Shown: positions 45,694 through 55,337, counted from the stretch's first letter. The stretch: 64,000 bases of DNA from Streptomyces sp. HM190 (GCF_009857135.1 NZ_CP047318.1:2852001-2916000), one strand, 5' to 3'. Numbers and translations are program-made. Notes: generated from the letters alone by a model not told the origin.

Positions 45694-46431
45694 ATGACGG
45701 TGACGTGGGAAGAGTGCGGGTGGGAGGGTGTGGCGCCGCGGGTCGGGCGGTGCCGCCTCCCCGGCTGGGACTGCACGGTCGGGCTGGTGGCCGGGGACGG
45801 TGCGGCCCTGATGATCGACGCGGGGTCGAGCCTGCGGGAGGGCGCGCGGTTGCGAGGTCAGGCGCACGCGCTGCTCGACGGCTCCCGTGTGACACATCTC
45901 GCGCTCACCCACTCGCACTTCGACCATGTCTTCGGGGCGTCCGCCTTCGCCGGGGCGGAAGTCTTCGGCGCGGTGGGCCTGGACGCCGTCCTGACCGCCG
46001 GGCGGGACGGGCTGCGCGCCGACGCGGTCCGCCACGGGCTCCCCGCCGAGGACGCCGCCGAGGCCGCCGACCTGCTCGTACGACCCCGGCACCAGGTCTC
46101 CGGCGAGTGGACCCTGGATCTGGGCGGCGGTCTGCGGGTGCTGCTGGCGAACGTGGGCCCCGGTCACACGCCGCACGATCTGGTGGTCCTCGTGCCCGGC
46201 TCGTCCACCGCCCCCGAGGTCGTCTTCTGCGGGGACCTGGTGGAGGAGTCCGGCGACCCCCAGGCCGGCCCGGACGCCGTGCCGTCCCGCTGGCCGGCCG
46301 CCCTGGACCGGCTCCTGGAGCTGGGCGGTGAGGACGCGCTGTACGTGCCGGGGCACGGGGCGGTGGTCGACGCGGCGTTCGTCCGGGCCCAGCGCGACGC
46401 GCTCGCGCACCGCTTCGGCGTGTCGGGGTGA
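45694..46431 (+). CDS. Metallo-beta-lactamase fold hydrolase
   Basis: A 245-aa MBL-fold protein with LTHSHFDHVFGA (HxHxD H motif), GHTPHDLVV, CGDLVEE and PGHGAVVD, a complete dinuclear metal site. It is similar in outline to glyoxalase II-like and quorum-quenching hydrolases, but the substrate is unknown. No signal peptide. It is a single gene 42 bp before DUF3097. Confidence 0.82.
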   Translation: MTVTWEECGWEGVAPRVGRCRLPGWDCTVGLVAGDGAALMIDAGSSLREGARLRGQAHALLDGSRVTHLALTHSHFDHVFGASAFAGAEVFGAVGLDAVLTAGRDGLRADAVRHGLPAEDAAEAADLLVRPRHQVSGEWTLDLGGGLRVLLANVGPGHTPHDLVVLVPGSSTAPEVVFCGDLVEESGDPQAGPDAVPSRWPAALDRLLELGGEDALYVPGHGAVVDAAFVRAQRDALAHRFGVSG

Positions 46432-46473
46432 GCGGCGGCCGTTCCGGGCGCGGGTTCTCCTATCGTCATCCGA

Positions 46474-47283
46474 ATGCGCCAGTACTCTCCGGATCTGACC
46501 CCGCCGTGGAAGAAGCCCCAGCCGGTTCCCGAGGTCCCGGCCGATCCTGGTCTGGTGGTCGAGGAGGCCGACACCGGTTTCTGCGGTGCGGTGATCCGCT
46601 GCGAGGCGGGCACGGTCACCCTGGAGGACCGCTTCGGCAAGCACCGGGTGTTCCCGCTGGAGCCGCGGGGGTTCCTGCTGGAGGGACGGGTGGTGACGCT
46701 GGTGCGCCCCTCGTCCGCCGGCCCGCCGCGTCCGACCCGTACGGCGTCCGGCTCGGTCGCCGTTCCCGGCGCCCGCGCGCGGGTGGCCCGTGCCGGCCGC
46801 ATCTATGTGGAGGGCCGCCACGACGCCGAGCTGGTCGAGCGGGTCTGGGGCGACGACCTGCGGATCGAGGGCGTGGTGGTGGAGTACCTGGAGGGCGTCG
46901 ACGACCTCCCGGCGATCGTCGCGGACTTCGCCCCCGGCCCCGACGCCCGGCTGGGCGTCCTGGTCGACCACCTGGTCCCCGGCAGCAAGGAGTCCCGCAT
47001 CGCCGCGTCCGTGACCGGGGAACACGCCCTCGTCGTGGGCCACCCGTACATCGACGTCTGGGAGGCGGTCAAGCCGTCGTCCGTGGGCATCGCGGCGTGG
47101 CCGCGGGTGCCGCGCGGCCAGGACTGGAAGACCGGGGTGTGCCGGGCGCTGGGATGGCCGGAAAACACCGGTGCGGCGTGGCAGCGGATCCTGGGGAGCG
47201 TGCGGTCCTACAAGGATCTGGAGCCTGCGTTGCTGGGCCGCGTGGAGGAACTGATCGACTTCGTCACGGCCGGCGAGGGGTAG
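46474..47283 (+). CDS. DUF3097 family protein
   Basis: A 269-aa actinobacterial protein of the DUF3097 family (MRQYSPDLTPPWKKPQPVPEV start). The N-terminal half (30-85) is beta-rich; the second half contains IYVEGRHDAELVERVWGDDL and LGVLVDHLVPGSKESRIA, which resemble the E and D motifs of a TOPRIM fold, so a nucleic-acid role is possible but unproven. No ribosome site precedes the ATG; TATCGT at 46461-46466 could be a -10 of a leaderless transcript. Confidence 0.85.
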   Translation: MRQYSPDLTPPWKKPQPVPEVPADPGLVVEEADTGFCGAVIRCEAGTVTLEDRFGKHRVFPLEPRGFLLEGRVVTLVRPSSAGPPRPTRTASGSVAVPGARARVARAGRIYVEGRHDAELVERVWGDDLRIEGVVVEYLEGVDDLPAIVADFAPGPDARLGVLVDHLVPGSKESRIAASVTGEHALVVGHPYIDVWEAVKPSSVGIAAWPRVPRGQDWKTGVCRALGWPENTGAAWQRILGSVRSYKDLEPALLGRVEELIDFVTAGEG

Positions 47284-47370
47284 CCTACCGGTCCCGGCGG
47301 TCCAGGGGTTCCCAGGACGGCCGGGCGGTCCCGGGGCCCGGCGGGGGTCCGGGGGCCGGCCTCCCGCCGG

Positions 47371-48603
47371 TCAGTCCACGAGGTCGCGGACGACTGCGTC
47401 GGCGAGGAGACGGCCCCGCAGGGTCAGTACCGCGTGCCCGTCGTCGTACGGCTCCCGCGCCAGCAGCCCGTCCGTGAGCGCGCGCTGCGCGGCCGCGCGC
47501 CCGGCCTCCCGCAGCAGGTCCAGCGGCACGCCCTCGCGCAGCCTCAGCTCCAGCAGGATCCGCTCCACCCGGCGGTCCTCGTCCGACAGCAGCTCCCGGC
47601 CCGCGCCGGGCGAGCGCCCCGCCGCCAGCGCGCCCGCGTACGCCCCGGGATGCTTGACGTTCCACCAGCGGACGCCGCCGACGTGGCTGTGCGCGCCCGG
47701 TCCCGCGCCCCACCAGTCGGCGCCCCGCCAGTACAGCTCGTTGTGAAGGCACCGGCCCGCCTCGGAGGTCGCCCAGTTGGAGACCTCGTACCAGTCGAAG
47801 CCCGCGGCCGAGAGCATCTCCTCGGCGATCAGATAGCGGTCGGCGTGCACGTCGTCGTCCGTCATCGGCACCTCGCCCCGCCGGATCCGCCGCGCGAGCC
47901 GGGTGCCCTCCTCCACGATCAGCGCGTACGCCGAGACGTGGTCCGGCCCGGCGCCGAGCGCCGCGTCCAGGGAGGCCCGCCAGTCGTCGTCGGACTCGCC
48001 GGGCGTGCCGTAGATCAGGTCGAGGTTGACGTGCTCGAACCCGGCCGCGCGCGCCTCGGCGACACACGCCTCGGGGCGCCCCGGTGTGTGCGTCCGGTCG
48101 AGGATCCGCAGCACGTGCTGCCGGGCGCTCTGCATGCCGAAGGAGATCCGGTTGAAGCCGCCTGCCCGCAGGGCCGCCAGGTACGCGGGGTCCACGGACT
48201 CCGGGTTCGCCTCCGTCGTCACCTCGGCGTCGTCCGCGAGTCCGAACTCGTCCCGGATCGCCCCGAGCATCCGTACGAGGTCGGCGGCGGCCAGCAGCGT
48301 GGGCGTACCGCCGCCGACGAAGACCGTGCGGACGGGCCGCGGGTCGTCGCCGAGGACCTTGCGGGCGAGGCGGATCTCGTCGACGACGGTGTCCGCGTAG
48401 TTGTCACGGGACGCGAGCGCACCGCCGGTGCCGCGCAGCTCGGTGGCGGTGTAGGTGTTGAAGTCGCAGTACCCGCAGCGGGTCGCGCAGTACGGGACGT
48501 GCAGATAGAACCCGAGGGGCCGCTCGGCCGCCCCGGCCAGGGCGTGCGCGGGCAGCGCCCCGTCGTCGGGAACGGGCTCGCCGTCGGGAAGTGCGGAAGG
48601 CAT
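47371..48603 (-). CDS. hemW: Radical SAM heme chaperone HemW
   Basis: A 410-aa HemN-like radical SAM protein. LHVPYCATRCGYCDFNTYT holds the CxxxCxxC cluster motif followed by the usual Cys-Asp-Phe; GGGTPTLL and NPESVDPAYLAALRAGGFNRISFGMQS are family marks. The short N-terminus and the HNELYWRGADWWGAGPGAHSH motif fit HemW (heme chaperone) rather than coproporphyrinogen oxidase HemN. Start: ATG 48603 is used; ATG 48612 is an alternative. Confidence 0.9.
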   Translation of the reverse strand: MPSALPDGEPVPDDGALPAHALAGAAERPLGFYLHVPYCATRCGYCDFNTYTATELRGTGGALASRDNYADTVVDEIRLARKVLGDDPRPVRTVFVGGGTPTLLAAADLVRMLGAIRDEFGLADDAEVTTEANPESVDPAYLAALRAGGFNRISFGMQSARQHVLRILDRTHTPGRPEACVAEARAAGFEHVNLDLIYGTPGESDDDWRASLDAALGAGPDHVSAYALIVEEGTRLARRIRRGEVPMTDDDVHADRYLIAEEMLSAAGFDWYEVSNWATSEAGRCLHNELYWRGADWWGAGPGAHSHVGGVRWWNVKHPGAYAGALAAGRSPGAGRELLSDEDRRVERILLELRLREGVPLDLLREAGRAAAQRALTDGLLAREPYDDGHAVLTLRGRLLADAVVRDLVD

Positions 48604-48752
48604 GCGTTCCATTGTCCAGCACCGGCCCGCGGTCCCGGACGGCCGTCGCCTGCTGACCGCCGTCGCCTGCTGACGGCCGTGCGCTCCGCACCGCCGTCCG
48701 GCTCCGTACGTCTGTCATCGGTGGGCGGTCCGCTCCCGGTGTCCGCGCGCGG

Positions 48753-51470
48753 CTACTCCGCCTGAAGGACCAGCAGCGCCAGGTCGTCCTCCGGGGCGCC
48801 CTGCCCGAACTCGTGCACGAGCCGGCGTATCCGTTCGGCGATCAGCTGGGCGTTGAGCCCGGCGCAGCCGGCCAGCGCGCTCGCCAGGCCGTCGCCGTCG
48901 TCGAACATGACGGAGCCGCTGCGCCGCTCGGTCACCCCGTCGGTCACGCTCAGCAGCGTGTCGCCGGGGCGCAGCTCGAACGTCTCGGAGACGTACTCCG
49001 CGTCCTCGATCACCCCGAGCAGGGTCTGCGGCTGGGCCACGACCCGTACACCGCCGTCGGGGCCGAGGAGCAGCGGCAGCGGATGCCCGGCGGAGGCGAG
49101 GGTGCAGCGGACACCGCCGTCGAACGGGACGAGTTCGCCGTACAGGAGGGAGAGGAAACGGGTCTGGGACACCTCGGGGTCGACGAGGCCGGGATCGCCC
49201 GCCGTGACCAGGGCCCGCGCGGCGGCGTCGGCCGTCTCGGTGGCGTCGTCGAGGAGGAGCTGGTTGAGGCGGTCGAGCACGTCGGCGACGCCGTAGCCCT
49301 CGCGGGCGAGCAGCCGGAGCCAGGGCCGGGCCAGGCCGATGACGACGGCGGCCTCGGGGCCCTTGCCCTGGACGTCGCCGAGGGCGAAGCACCAGCGCCC
49401 CCGGCCCGCCGGGAACAGGTCGTAGAAGTCGCCGCTGGGCCCGCCCTTGTCGCGCGGCTCGTACACGAGGGCGCTGGTGACACCGGGGATCTCGGCGACC
49501 GCGCCCGGGAGCAGCCCGCGCTGCAGGATACGGCTGATGGTGGCCTGGCGGGCGTACTGCCGGGCCGCCCCGATCGCCAGCGCTATGCGGCGGCTGAGGT
49601 CCTCCACTAGCCCGGTCACCTCGTCGGGGAAGCGGAGCAGCCCGGCGCGGCCGATCACGAGCGTGCCGAGGGGCCGCCCACCGGCGATCAACCGGTACGC
49701 GAGCGCCGCCCCGCCCTCCGGACCGGCTCCGGGTGCCGCGTCGCGCCGACCCCCGGACGGCGCCCCCGACCCACCGGCCCGCCGCGGCGCGGGAGCCGCC
49801 CCGGCCACCGCCGCGCTCTCGGGCGCGCCCGTGCTTCCTGGTGCACCCGCACTTCCCGGAGCGCCCGAACTTCCCACTGTCTCCGAGAGAGTGAGCGTGC
49901 CCGGCAGGGCCCTGCGGACCTCGTGGGGACCTCGGAACCCTCCAGCCGTGCCGTCGCCGGTCCCGTCCGCCGAGGTGGCCGGACTCCCCGAGGTGCCCGT
50001 GGCCCCGGTACCCCCCGTGCCGCCCATCCGTGGCCACGGCACCGGAACCGCTCGCGACCGCACCGACTCGGGGAGCCTCGGCGGGTCCTGCTCCAGGGCC
50101 CTGCGGAGGTCCTCGATGCGGTTCTCGCTGCCGTGCCAGACCCGGGCGAGCCGGGGCGCGGGGCCGGTCGAGCCGTCGGAGCCGCGCCAGCCGAGAGTCT
50201 CGTCCTCCAGCCACACCGCGCACCAGTCGGCCAGGCGGGGCACCAGGAGCTGTCCGGCGAGCGCGGCGACGAGGTCCTCGTCGAGCTGTCCGGCGAGCAG
50301 GTCCGACGCCTCCGCGAGGAACGAGAGGGCGCCCCGGTTCAGCCACTCCGGGTCCCCCTCCACCGAACGCCGGGGAACCGGCGCGATGAGATCGGCAGGC
50401 TCTTGGACGACCGGGCCGGTCGAGCCGATGTGGTCCTCGGGGTCCTGGAAGCCGACGGAGCCGCCAGGGTTCACCGGGTTCACCAGGCCGACCGGGCCAA
50501 CCGTCTCCGGGCCGTCGCCCACCCCCTCGGGTTCACGTCCCTGCCCCCGCTCGCCCTCGGGCCCGAGCCCGACCTCACCGGCGTGCCCCCGCGCGTCCCC
50601 GCCCCCAGGCCCGGCGGGGTAGGCCTCGGCGCCCGCGTCCTGCCGCTCCACGACACCGGCGTACGCCCCGGCGCCATGGCCCTCAGGACCGGCGTACGCC
50701 CCCGTCCCCAACCCGTCGCTCGTCCCCAACCCCCCGCTCGTCTCCCCGAATCCGCGGACACCCCCGAGCCCTGCAGCTCCCCCGACCCCGACTCCCGCGA
50801 CGCCCCCGACTCCGCCAAGGCCCTGCCCGCCCGCGGCCCCCTGGATTCCATCGCCCCCCTCATCCCCCTCGTCCACCGCCAGCGCCCCCTCCACCGACAG
50901 CCGGGCCCAGACGGTCTTCGTGCCGGTCCGGTAGGTGATGCCCCACGCCTCGGAGACCGCCGCGACGAGGCGCAGACCCCGGCCGTACTCGGCGGCCCCG
51001 TAAAGACGTTCGACGAGGTACGGGCGGGCGGGGCCCTCGTCGCGTACCGCGCGGGAGGGATGGTGGTCGGAGACCTCGACGACGAGCCAGCCCGCGGCGG
51101 TGCGGTCGTCGCGGTCGTGGCGGCACAGCACTTCGACGTCGGTACCGGCGTGGACGACCGCGTTGGTGACCAGTTCGCTGACCACGACGAGCGCGTCCTC
51201 GACGAGCCGGCCGCCGAACGCCGCGGTGCCCGGGAGTTCGTGATCCGCCCACTCCTGGAGCACGTTGCCGACGAAGCGCCGGGCGGCTCCGGGCGCGAGC
51301 GGCCCTCCCGGCAGCGACAACCGCGCCACCGTGCACAGGCCGGCTCCGGCGCGCACGGAACCGGCATAAGCGGCTCCGGCGTGCCCCTCCGGGGCGCTCC
51401 CGTCGTCCGGGTGCGCGGGCGCGTCAGGAGAACCTGGCACGGTCTCCCGTTGCGTCGGTATGGCCCCCAC
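48753..51470 (-). CDS. OsaC-like multidomain PP2C phosphatase with RsbW-like ATPase domain
   Basis: A 905-aa regulator. About residues 45-195 form an RsbW/HATPase domain (ALVVVSELVTNAVVHAG, YGRGLRLVAAVSEAWG). A Gly-rich low-complexity linker spans about 200-345. A GAF-like region (LDEDLVAALAGQLLVPRLADWCAVWL to LGTLVIGRAGLLRF) is split by a second low-complexity insert. The C-terminal ~265 residues are a SpoIIE/RsbU PP2C phosphatase with metal Asps in GDFYDLF, GDVQGKG, VTDGVTE and PEDDLALLVL. The layout matches S. coelicolor OsaC, which modulates SigB after osmotic stress, and it is likewise divergent from osaAB. GTG 51470 has GGGAG 7 nt upstream; longer starts would overlap the divergent gene. 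Confidence 0.82.
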   Translation of the reverse strand: MGAIPTQRETVPGSPDAPAHPDDGSAPEGHAGAAYAGSVRAGAGLCTVARLSLPGGPLAPGAARRFVGNVLQEWADHELPGTAAFGGRLVEDALVVVSELVTNAVVHAGTDVEVLCRHDRDDRTAAGWLVVEVSDHHPSRAVRDEGPARPYLVERLYGAAEYGRGLRLVAAVSEAWGITYRTGTKTVWARLSVEGALAVDEGDEGGDGIQGAAGGQGLGGVGGVAGVGVGGAAGLGGVRGFGETSGGLGTSDGLGTGAYAGPEGHGAGAYAGVVERQDAGAEAYPAGPGGGDARGHAGEVGLGPEGERGQGREPEGVGDGPETVGPVGLVNPVNPGGSVGFQDPEDHIGSTGPVVQEPADLIAPVPRRSVEGDPEWLNRGALSFLAEASDLLAGQLDEDLVAALAGQLLVPRLADWCAVWLEDETLGWRGSDGSTGPAPRLARVWHGSENRIEDLRRALEQDPPRLPESVRSRAVPVPWPRMGGTGGTGATGTSGSPATSADGTGDGTAGGFRGPHEVRRALPGTLTLSETVGSSGAPGSAGAPGSTGAPESAAVAGAAPAPRRAGGSGAPSGGRRDAAPGAGPEGGAALAYRLIAGGRPLGTLVIGRAGLLRFPDEVTGLVEDLSRRIALAIGAARQYARQATISRILQRGLLPGAVAEIPGVTSALVYEPRDKGGPSGDFYDLFPAGRGRWCFALGDVQGKGPEAAVVIGLARPWLRLLAREGYGVADVLDRLNQLLLDDATETADAAARALVTAGDPGLVDPEVSQTRFLSLLYGELVPFDGGVRCTLASAGHPLPLLLGPDGGVRVVAQPQTLLGVIEDAEYVSETFELRPGDTLLSVTDGVTERRSGSVMFDDGDGLASALAGCAGLNAQLIAERIRRLVHEFGQGAPEDDLALLVLQAE

Positions 51471-51573
51471 TGAGCGGCTCCCTGAGAAGTTCGGACGATT
51501 GGGCCTCAGGCTGCAGGGAAAGGGTGACAGACTGGCCACACTCATAAGCGCCGAGTCACCGAAGTGGGCAACC

Positions 51574-52646
51574 ATGAGTGAGAAAAGTGCTACGCGGGCG
51601 CTCGAAGACGGTCAAAAAGACAGCGGAACGGACGCGTTGATCCGGGTGTCCGACCTGCGCGCGCTCACCGCCGCCATGACGGCGGCGCGCGACGGCACCT
51701 TCGTCAAGACCCCGGAGACGGGTCCCGCACCGGCGGCGGAACGGTGCGCCCTCTTCAACCGGATCACCGACCGCAGCATCCACGTCGGCGGCGAAGTGCA
51801 GCGCGTCAAGCGGGAGTCGGTGCGGCACGGCAGGCTGGACGAGCGGCTCTCCGCCGACCCCGGCCAGGGCGCGTGGGCGACCCGCGTCGGCGACGTGAAC
51901 CAGACGCTCGACGCACTGGTCGCCCCCGCGGCGAACGCCACCCGGGTGCTGGACGCGGTGGCCTGCGGTGACCTGACCCAGCGCGTCGACCTGCACGACG
52001 GCATCCGGCGACTACGGGGCGATTCACGTCGTTCGGGCCGCGTGGTGAACCAGATGGTGGACCAACTGCCGCTGTTCACCTGTGAGCTGACCCGGGTGGC
52101 CCCCGAGGCCGGCTCGGAGGGGCAGCTCGGCGGGCAGGCCCGGGTCGAGGGCGTGTACGGCACCTGGAAGCGTCAGACGACGAACGTGAGCGAACTCGCA
52201 CCGAACCCGACCACGCAGGCCCTCGCCATCGCCGAGGTGGCCTCGGCGATGGCCCAGGGCGCCATGTCCCGCTCGATCACGGTGGAGGCGCGCGGCGAGG
52301 TCGCCGAGCTGAAGGACAACATCAACCCGATGGTGGCCAACCTCCGCGAGACAACCCGCGCGATGGACTGGCTGGAGTCCAGCCTCGCCCGCCTGGCCGC
52401 CCTGATGCAGCGCCACCGCGACGTCGCACGCCCCGCTGGGCCGGTCTGCCCAACGTCGCGCTGACCGCGAAGGCGATGCCCCGCGACCGCGAGAAGTCCA
52501 TCGCCCGGGGAGCCGACGACTGCGTACCCAGGCCGGTGGACCTCGACCAACTGCTCACCGTGGTGTGCGCCGTCCTGGACCCGGAGGGCGTCGAGCCGTC
52601 GCCCGAGAAAAAACACACCGAAGAGAACGAGGCACCCTCACCATGA
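51574..52646 (+). pseudogene. OsaA-like hybrid histidine kinase, internally deleted and frameshifted
   Basis: The first ~290 codons (51574-52464) encode HAMP-repeat segments of a large hybrid kinase (LDALVAPAANATRVLDAVACGDLTQ, NQMVDQLPLFTCELTRVA, VEARGEVAELKDNINPMV) and end ...LARLAALMQRHRDV, then TGA. From about 52431, in another frame, comes only the end of a receiver domain (NVALTAKAMPRDREKSIARGADDC, VDLDQLLTVV). The rest of the HAMP array, the dimerisation, ATPase and GAF domains, and most of the receiver are missing. The fragment stops exactly over the start of the OsaB-like gene (ATGA). The kinase cannot be functional. Confidence 0.85.
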
Positions 52647-53215
52647 CCACTCAGGACCGGGCCGACGGATGCGCGGGCATCCTCCTCGTCGACGACATGG
52701 AGGACAACCTGATCGCGCTGGAGGCCGTCCTGGCGTCGCTCAACGAGCCGCTGGTACGGGCCCGTTCCGGGGAGGAGGCCATGAAGGCCCTGCTCCGGCA
52801 GCGCTTCGCCGTCGTCCTCCTCGACATCCGCATGCCCGGTATGGACGGCTTCGAGACGGCGGCCAACCTCAAGCGCATCGACCAGACCAAGGACGTCCCG
52901 ATCATCTTCCTCACCGGCACGGACGCCGAGATGGGCTACGCCTTCCGCGGGTACGCCACCGGCGCCGCCGACTACCTGACCAAGCCCTTCGACCCCTGGG
53001 TCCTGCGCGCGAAGGTCAGCGTCTTCCTGGAGATGCACCGCAAGACCCGCGAACTGGAGGCACTGCGGGCACGGCGGAAGGAGCAGGCGGAACAGGTCCT
53101 GTCCCGGCTGGGCGCGCTGGAGAAGCAGCTGTCCGAGGAGCCCCCGGACCTGGCGGAGGCCCGCGCACAGGTCCAGGAACTCCGTTCCCTGGTGACCGGG
53201 GACCCGGACAGCTGA
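52643..53215 (+). CDS. OsaB-like response regulator
   Basis: A 190-aa response regulator: receiver domain at about 14-130 with the acidic pair in LLVDDMEDN, phospho-acceptor Asp in VVLLDIRMPGMDG, Thr in FLTGT and Lys in LTKPF. It has no DNA-binding domain; the C-terminus (132-185) is a charged coiled coil (RKTRELEALRARRKEQAEQVL), as in OsaB of S. coelicolor, which acts in osmoadaptation. It remains intact although its cognate kinase upstream is broken. Its start overlaps the kinase remnant's stop. It is convergent with fadD, 5 bp between stops. Confidence 0.85.
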   Translation: MTTQDRADGCAGILLVDDMEDNLIALEAVLASLNEPLVRARSGEEAMKALLRQRFAVVLLDIRMPGMDGFETAANLKRIDQTKDVPIIFLTGTDAEMGYAFRGYATGAADYLTKPFDPWVLRAKVSVFLEMHRKTRELEALRARRKEQAEQVLSRLGALEKQLSEEPPDLAEARAQVQELRSLVTGDPDS

Positions 53216-53220
53216 CCTCG

Positions 53221-55098
53221 CTACTTCTCCCGGGTTCCCGCGTACATCTCGTCGATGAGGTGCTGGTACTCCTTCTCCACCACCGGCCGCTTCAGCTTCA
53301 GGCTCGGCGTCAGTTCACCGTGCTCGACGTCCAGGTCCCGCGGCAGCAGCCGGAACTTCTTGACGGTCTGCCACCGCTGCAACCCCTGGTTGAGCCGGGT
53401 GACGTACCCCTCGATCAGCTCCACCGTGGCCGGGGCCGCGATGATCTGCTCGTACGACTTGCCCTCCAGGCCGTTCTCCTTGGCCCAGCCGAGGAGGGCC
53501 GCCTCGTCGAGGGCGACGAGGGCCGTGCAGAAGTTGCGGTCGGCGCCGATGACCATGACGTTGGACGTGAAGGGGCACAGCGCCTTGAACTGGCCCTCGA
53601 TCTCGGTCGGGGCGATGTACTTGCCGCCGGAGGTCTTGAAGAGGTCCTTCTTGCGGTCGGTGATCCGCAGGTAGCCGTCGGGCGACAGCTCGCCGATGTC
53701 TCCGGTGTGGAACCAGCCGTCCGGCTCGAGGACCTCGGCGGTCTTCTCCGGCAGCCCGTGGTAGCCCTGCATGATGCCGGGGCCGCGCAGCAGGATCTCG
53801 CCGTCGTCGGCGATGCGCACCTCGCAGCCGGGCAGCGGCTTGCCGACCGTGCCGGTGCGGAACGCCTCGCCGGGGTTCAGGAACGACGCCGCGGAGGACT
53901 CGGTCAGGCCGTAGCCCTCCAGGATGGGGATGCCCGCGCCGGCGAAGAAGAAGCCGATCTCGGGTGCCAGGGCCACCGAGCCGGAGATGCAGGCGCGCAG
54001 CCGCCCGCCGAACGCCTCGCGCAGCTTCTTGTAGACCAGCGCGTCGGCGACCTTGTGCTTGGCCTCCAGCCCGAACGGCACGGACGCGGTGCCGGTGCGG
54101 CGGAAGTTGTCCTGGCTGACCTTGGCGTACTCGCGGGCGACCTCGGACGCCCACTGGAAGATCTTGTACTTGGCGGCGCCGCCCGCGCGGGCCTTCGCGG
54201 CGACACCGTTGTAGACCTTCTCGAAGATGCGCGGGACCGCGGCCATGTACGTCGGACGCACGACCGGCAGATTCTCGATGATCTTGTCGACGCGGCCGTC
54301 GACGGCGGTGACGTGCCCGACCTCGATGTGCCCGGAGAGCAGCACCTTGCCCATGACGTGCGCGAGCGGCAGCCACAGGTACTGCACGTCCTCCGGGCTG
54401 AGCAGGCCGGTCGCGGCGATGGCCTTGCCCATGTACGCCCAGTTGTCGTGCGGCAGGCGCACGCCCTTGGGGCGGCCGGTGGTGCCCGAGGTGTAGATGA
54501 GGGTGGCGAGCTGGTCCTTGGTGATCGCGCCGACCTTCTCCTTGATCAGGTCGGGCTTCTTCTCCAGGTACGCCGTCCCGCGCTTCTCCAGATCGGCGAG
54601 CGAGAGGATCCAGTCCTCCGAGAGGTCGGCGCCCTCGGGGTCGATGACGATCACATGGGTCAGCTCGGGCAGCTCGGCCTTCTTCTCCCGGGCCTTCTCC
54701 AACTGCTCGGCGTTCTCCGCGATGAGGATCTTGCTGGCGGAGTCGGACAGGATGTACGCCGATTCCTCGGCGTTGGTCGACGGGTAGATCGTGGTGTTGG
54801 CGGCACCGGCGCACATGATGCCGAGGTCGCACAGGATCCACTCGATCCTGGTGGCGGAGGACAGCGCGATGCGCTCCTCGGGCCGAACCCCCAGCTCGAC
54901 CAGCCCGGCGGCGATGGCGTCGACCCGCGCGGCGGCCTCCGCCCAGGTCAGCGGCTTCCAGTCCGAAGGTCCCTGGCCCGAGGCGGGCGGCACCGGGTAG
55001 CGGAACGCCTCCGCGTCCGGCGTGGCCGCCACACGCTCCAGGAAGAGGGCCGCCATGGACGGCGGTCGGTTCTCGATCAGGGTCTGTGTGTCGCTCAC
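53221..55098 (-). CDS. fadD: Long-chain fatty acid-CoA ligase
   Basis: A 625-aa AMP-forming acyl-CoA synthetase. YTSGTTGRPKGVRLPH is the P-loop/A3 motif; GYGLTESSA, GWFHTGDIGELSPDGYLRITDRKKD and SGGKYIAPTEIE complete the adenylation core and the C-terminal swivel domain. It activates fatty acids for beta-oxidation or lipid synthesis. The GTG start has GGAGG 5 nt upstream. Confidence 0.93.
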   Translation of the reverse strand: MSDTQTLIENRPPSMAALFLERVAATPDAEAFRYPVPPASGQGPSDWKPLTWAEAAARVDAIAAGLVELGVRPEERIALSSATRIEWILCDLGIMCAGAANTTIYPSTNAEESAYILSDSASKILIAENAEQLEKAREKKAELPELTHVIVIDPEGADLSEDWILSLADLEKRGTAYLEKKPDLIKEKVGAITKDQLATLIYTSGTTGRPKGVRLPHDNWAYMGKAIAATGLLSPEDVQYLWLPLAHVMGKVLLSGHIEVGHVTAVDGRVDKIIENLPVVRPTYMAAVPRIFEKVYNGVAAKARAGGAAKYKIFQWASEVAREYAKVSQDNFRRTGTASVPFGLEAKHKVADALVYKKLREAFGGRLRACISGSVALAPEIGFFFAGAGIPILEGYGLTESSAASFLNPGEAFRTGTVGKPLPGCEVRIADDGEILLRGPGIMQGYHGLPEKTAEVLEPDGWFHTGDIGELSPDGYLRITDRKKDLFKTSGGKYIAPTEIEGQFKALCPFTSNVMVIGADRNFCTALVALDEAALLGWAKENGLEGKSYEQIIAAPATVELIEGYVTRLNQGLQRWQTVKKFRLLPRDLDVEHGELTPSLKLKRPVVEKEYQHLIDEMYAGTREK

Positions 55099-55299
55099 GA
55101 CATCCTCCGGGGCCCGCGACAGTGCGGCAGGGTCAGCATGGACTGGGCGGCTGGCTCAAAGCGGCTGTTGTTTAACTCGCGAGTAACCATCGAGTGGTGA
55201 TCAGGGTAGAGCGAGGTTGGCTGGTTCGTAAGGGGCGGCGGGCCGTCACTTTCCATCGAGAACGACCGTACGAGCACGCGGCCACCGCACCCCGAAGAC

Positions 55300-55337
55300 A
55301 TGCGGGCCCGCCGCGCCGAAACGCGACGGGCCCGCAT
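55300..55337 (-). terminator. lepA terminator
   Basis: ATGCGGGCCCG (55300-55310) pairs with CGGGCCCGCAT (55327-55337), with a further CGCG/CGCG pairing in the loop. It is 65 bp past the lepA stop. The remainder of the 303-bp gap to fadD (55099-55401) holds the fadD promoter region and no gene. Confidence 0.8.

Noticed and set aside
48642..48675. Two copies of GCCGTCGCCTGCTGAC at a 17-bp step
   Set aside because: Only two units in a GC-rich stretch; likely chance or a minor duplication with no further support.
51471..51575. Longer N-terminus for the OsaC-like protein starting at ATG 51575
   Set aside because: It would overlap the start of the divergent kinase remnant and has no ribosome site, whereas GTG 51470 has one.
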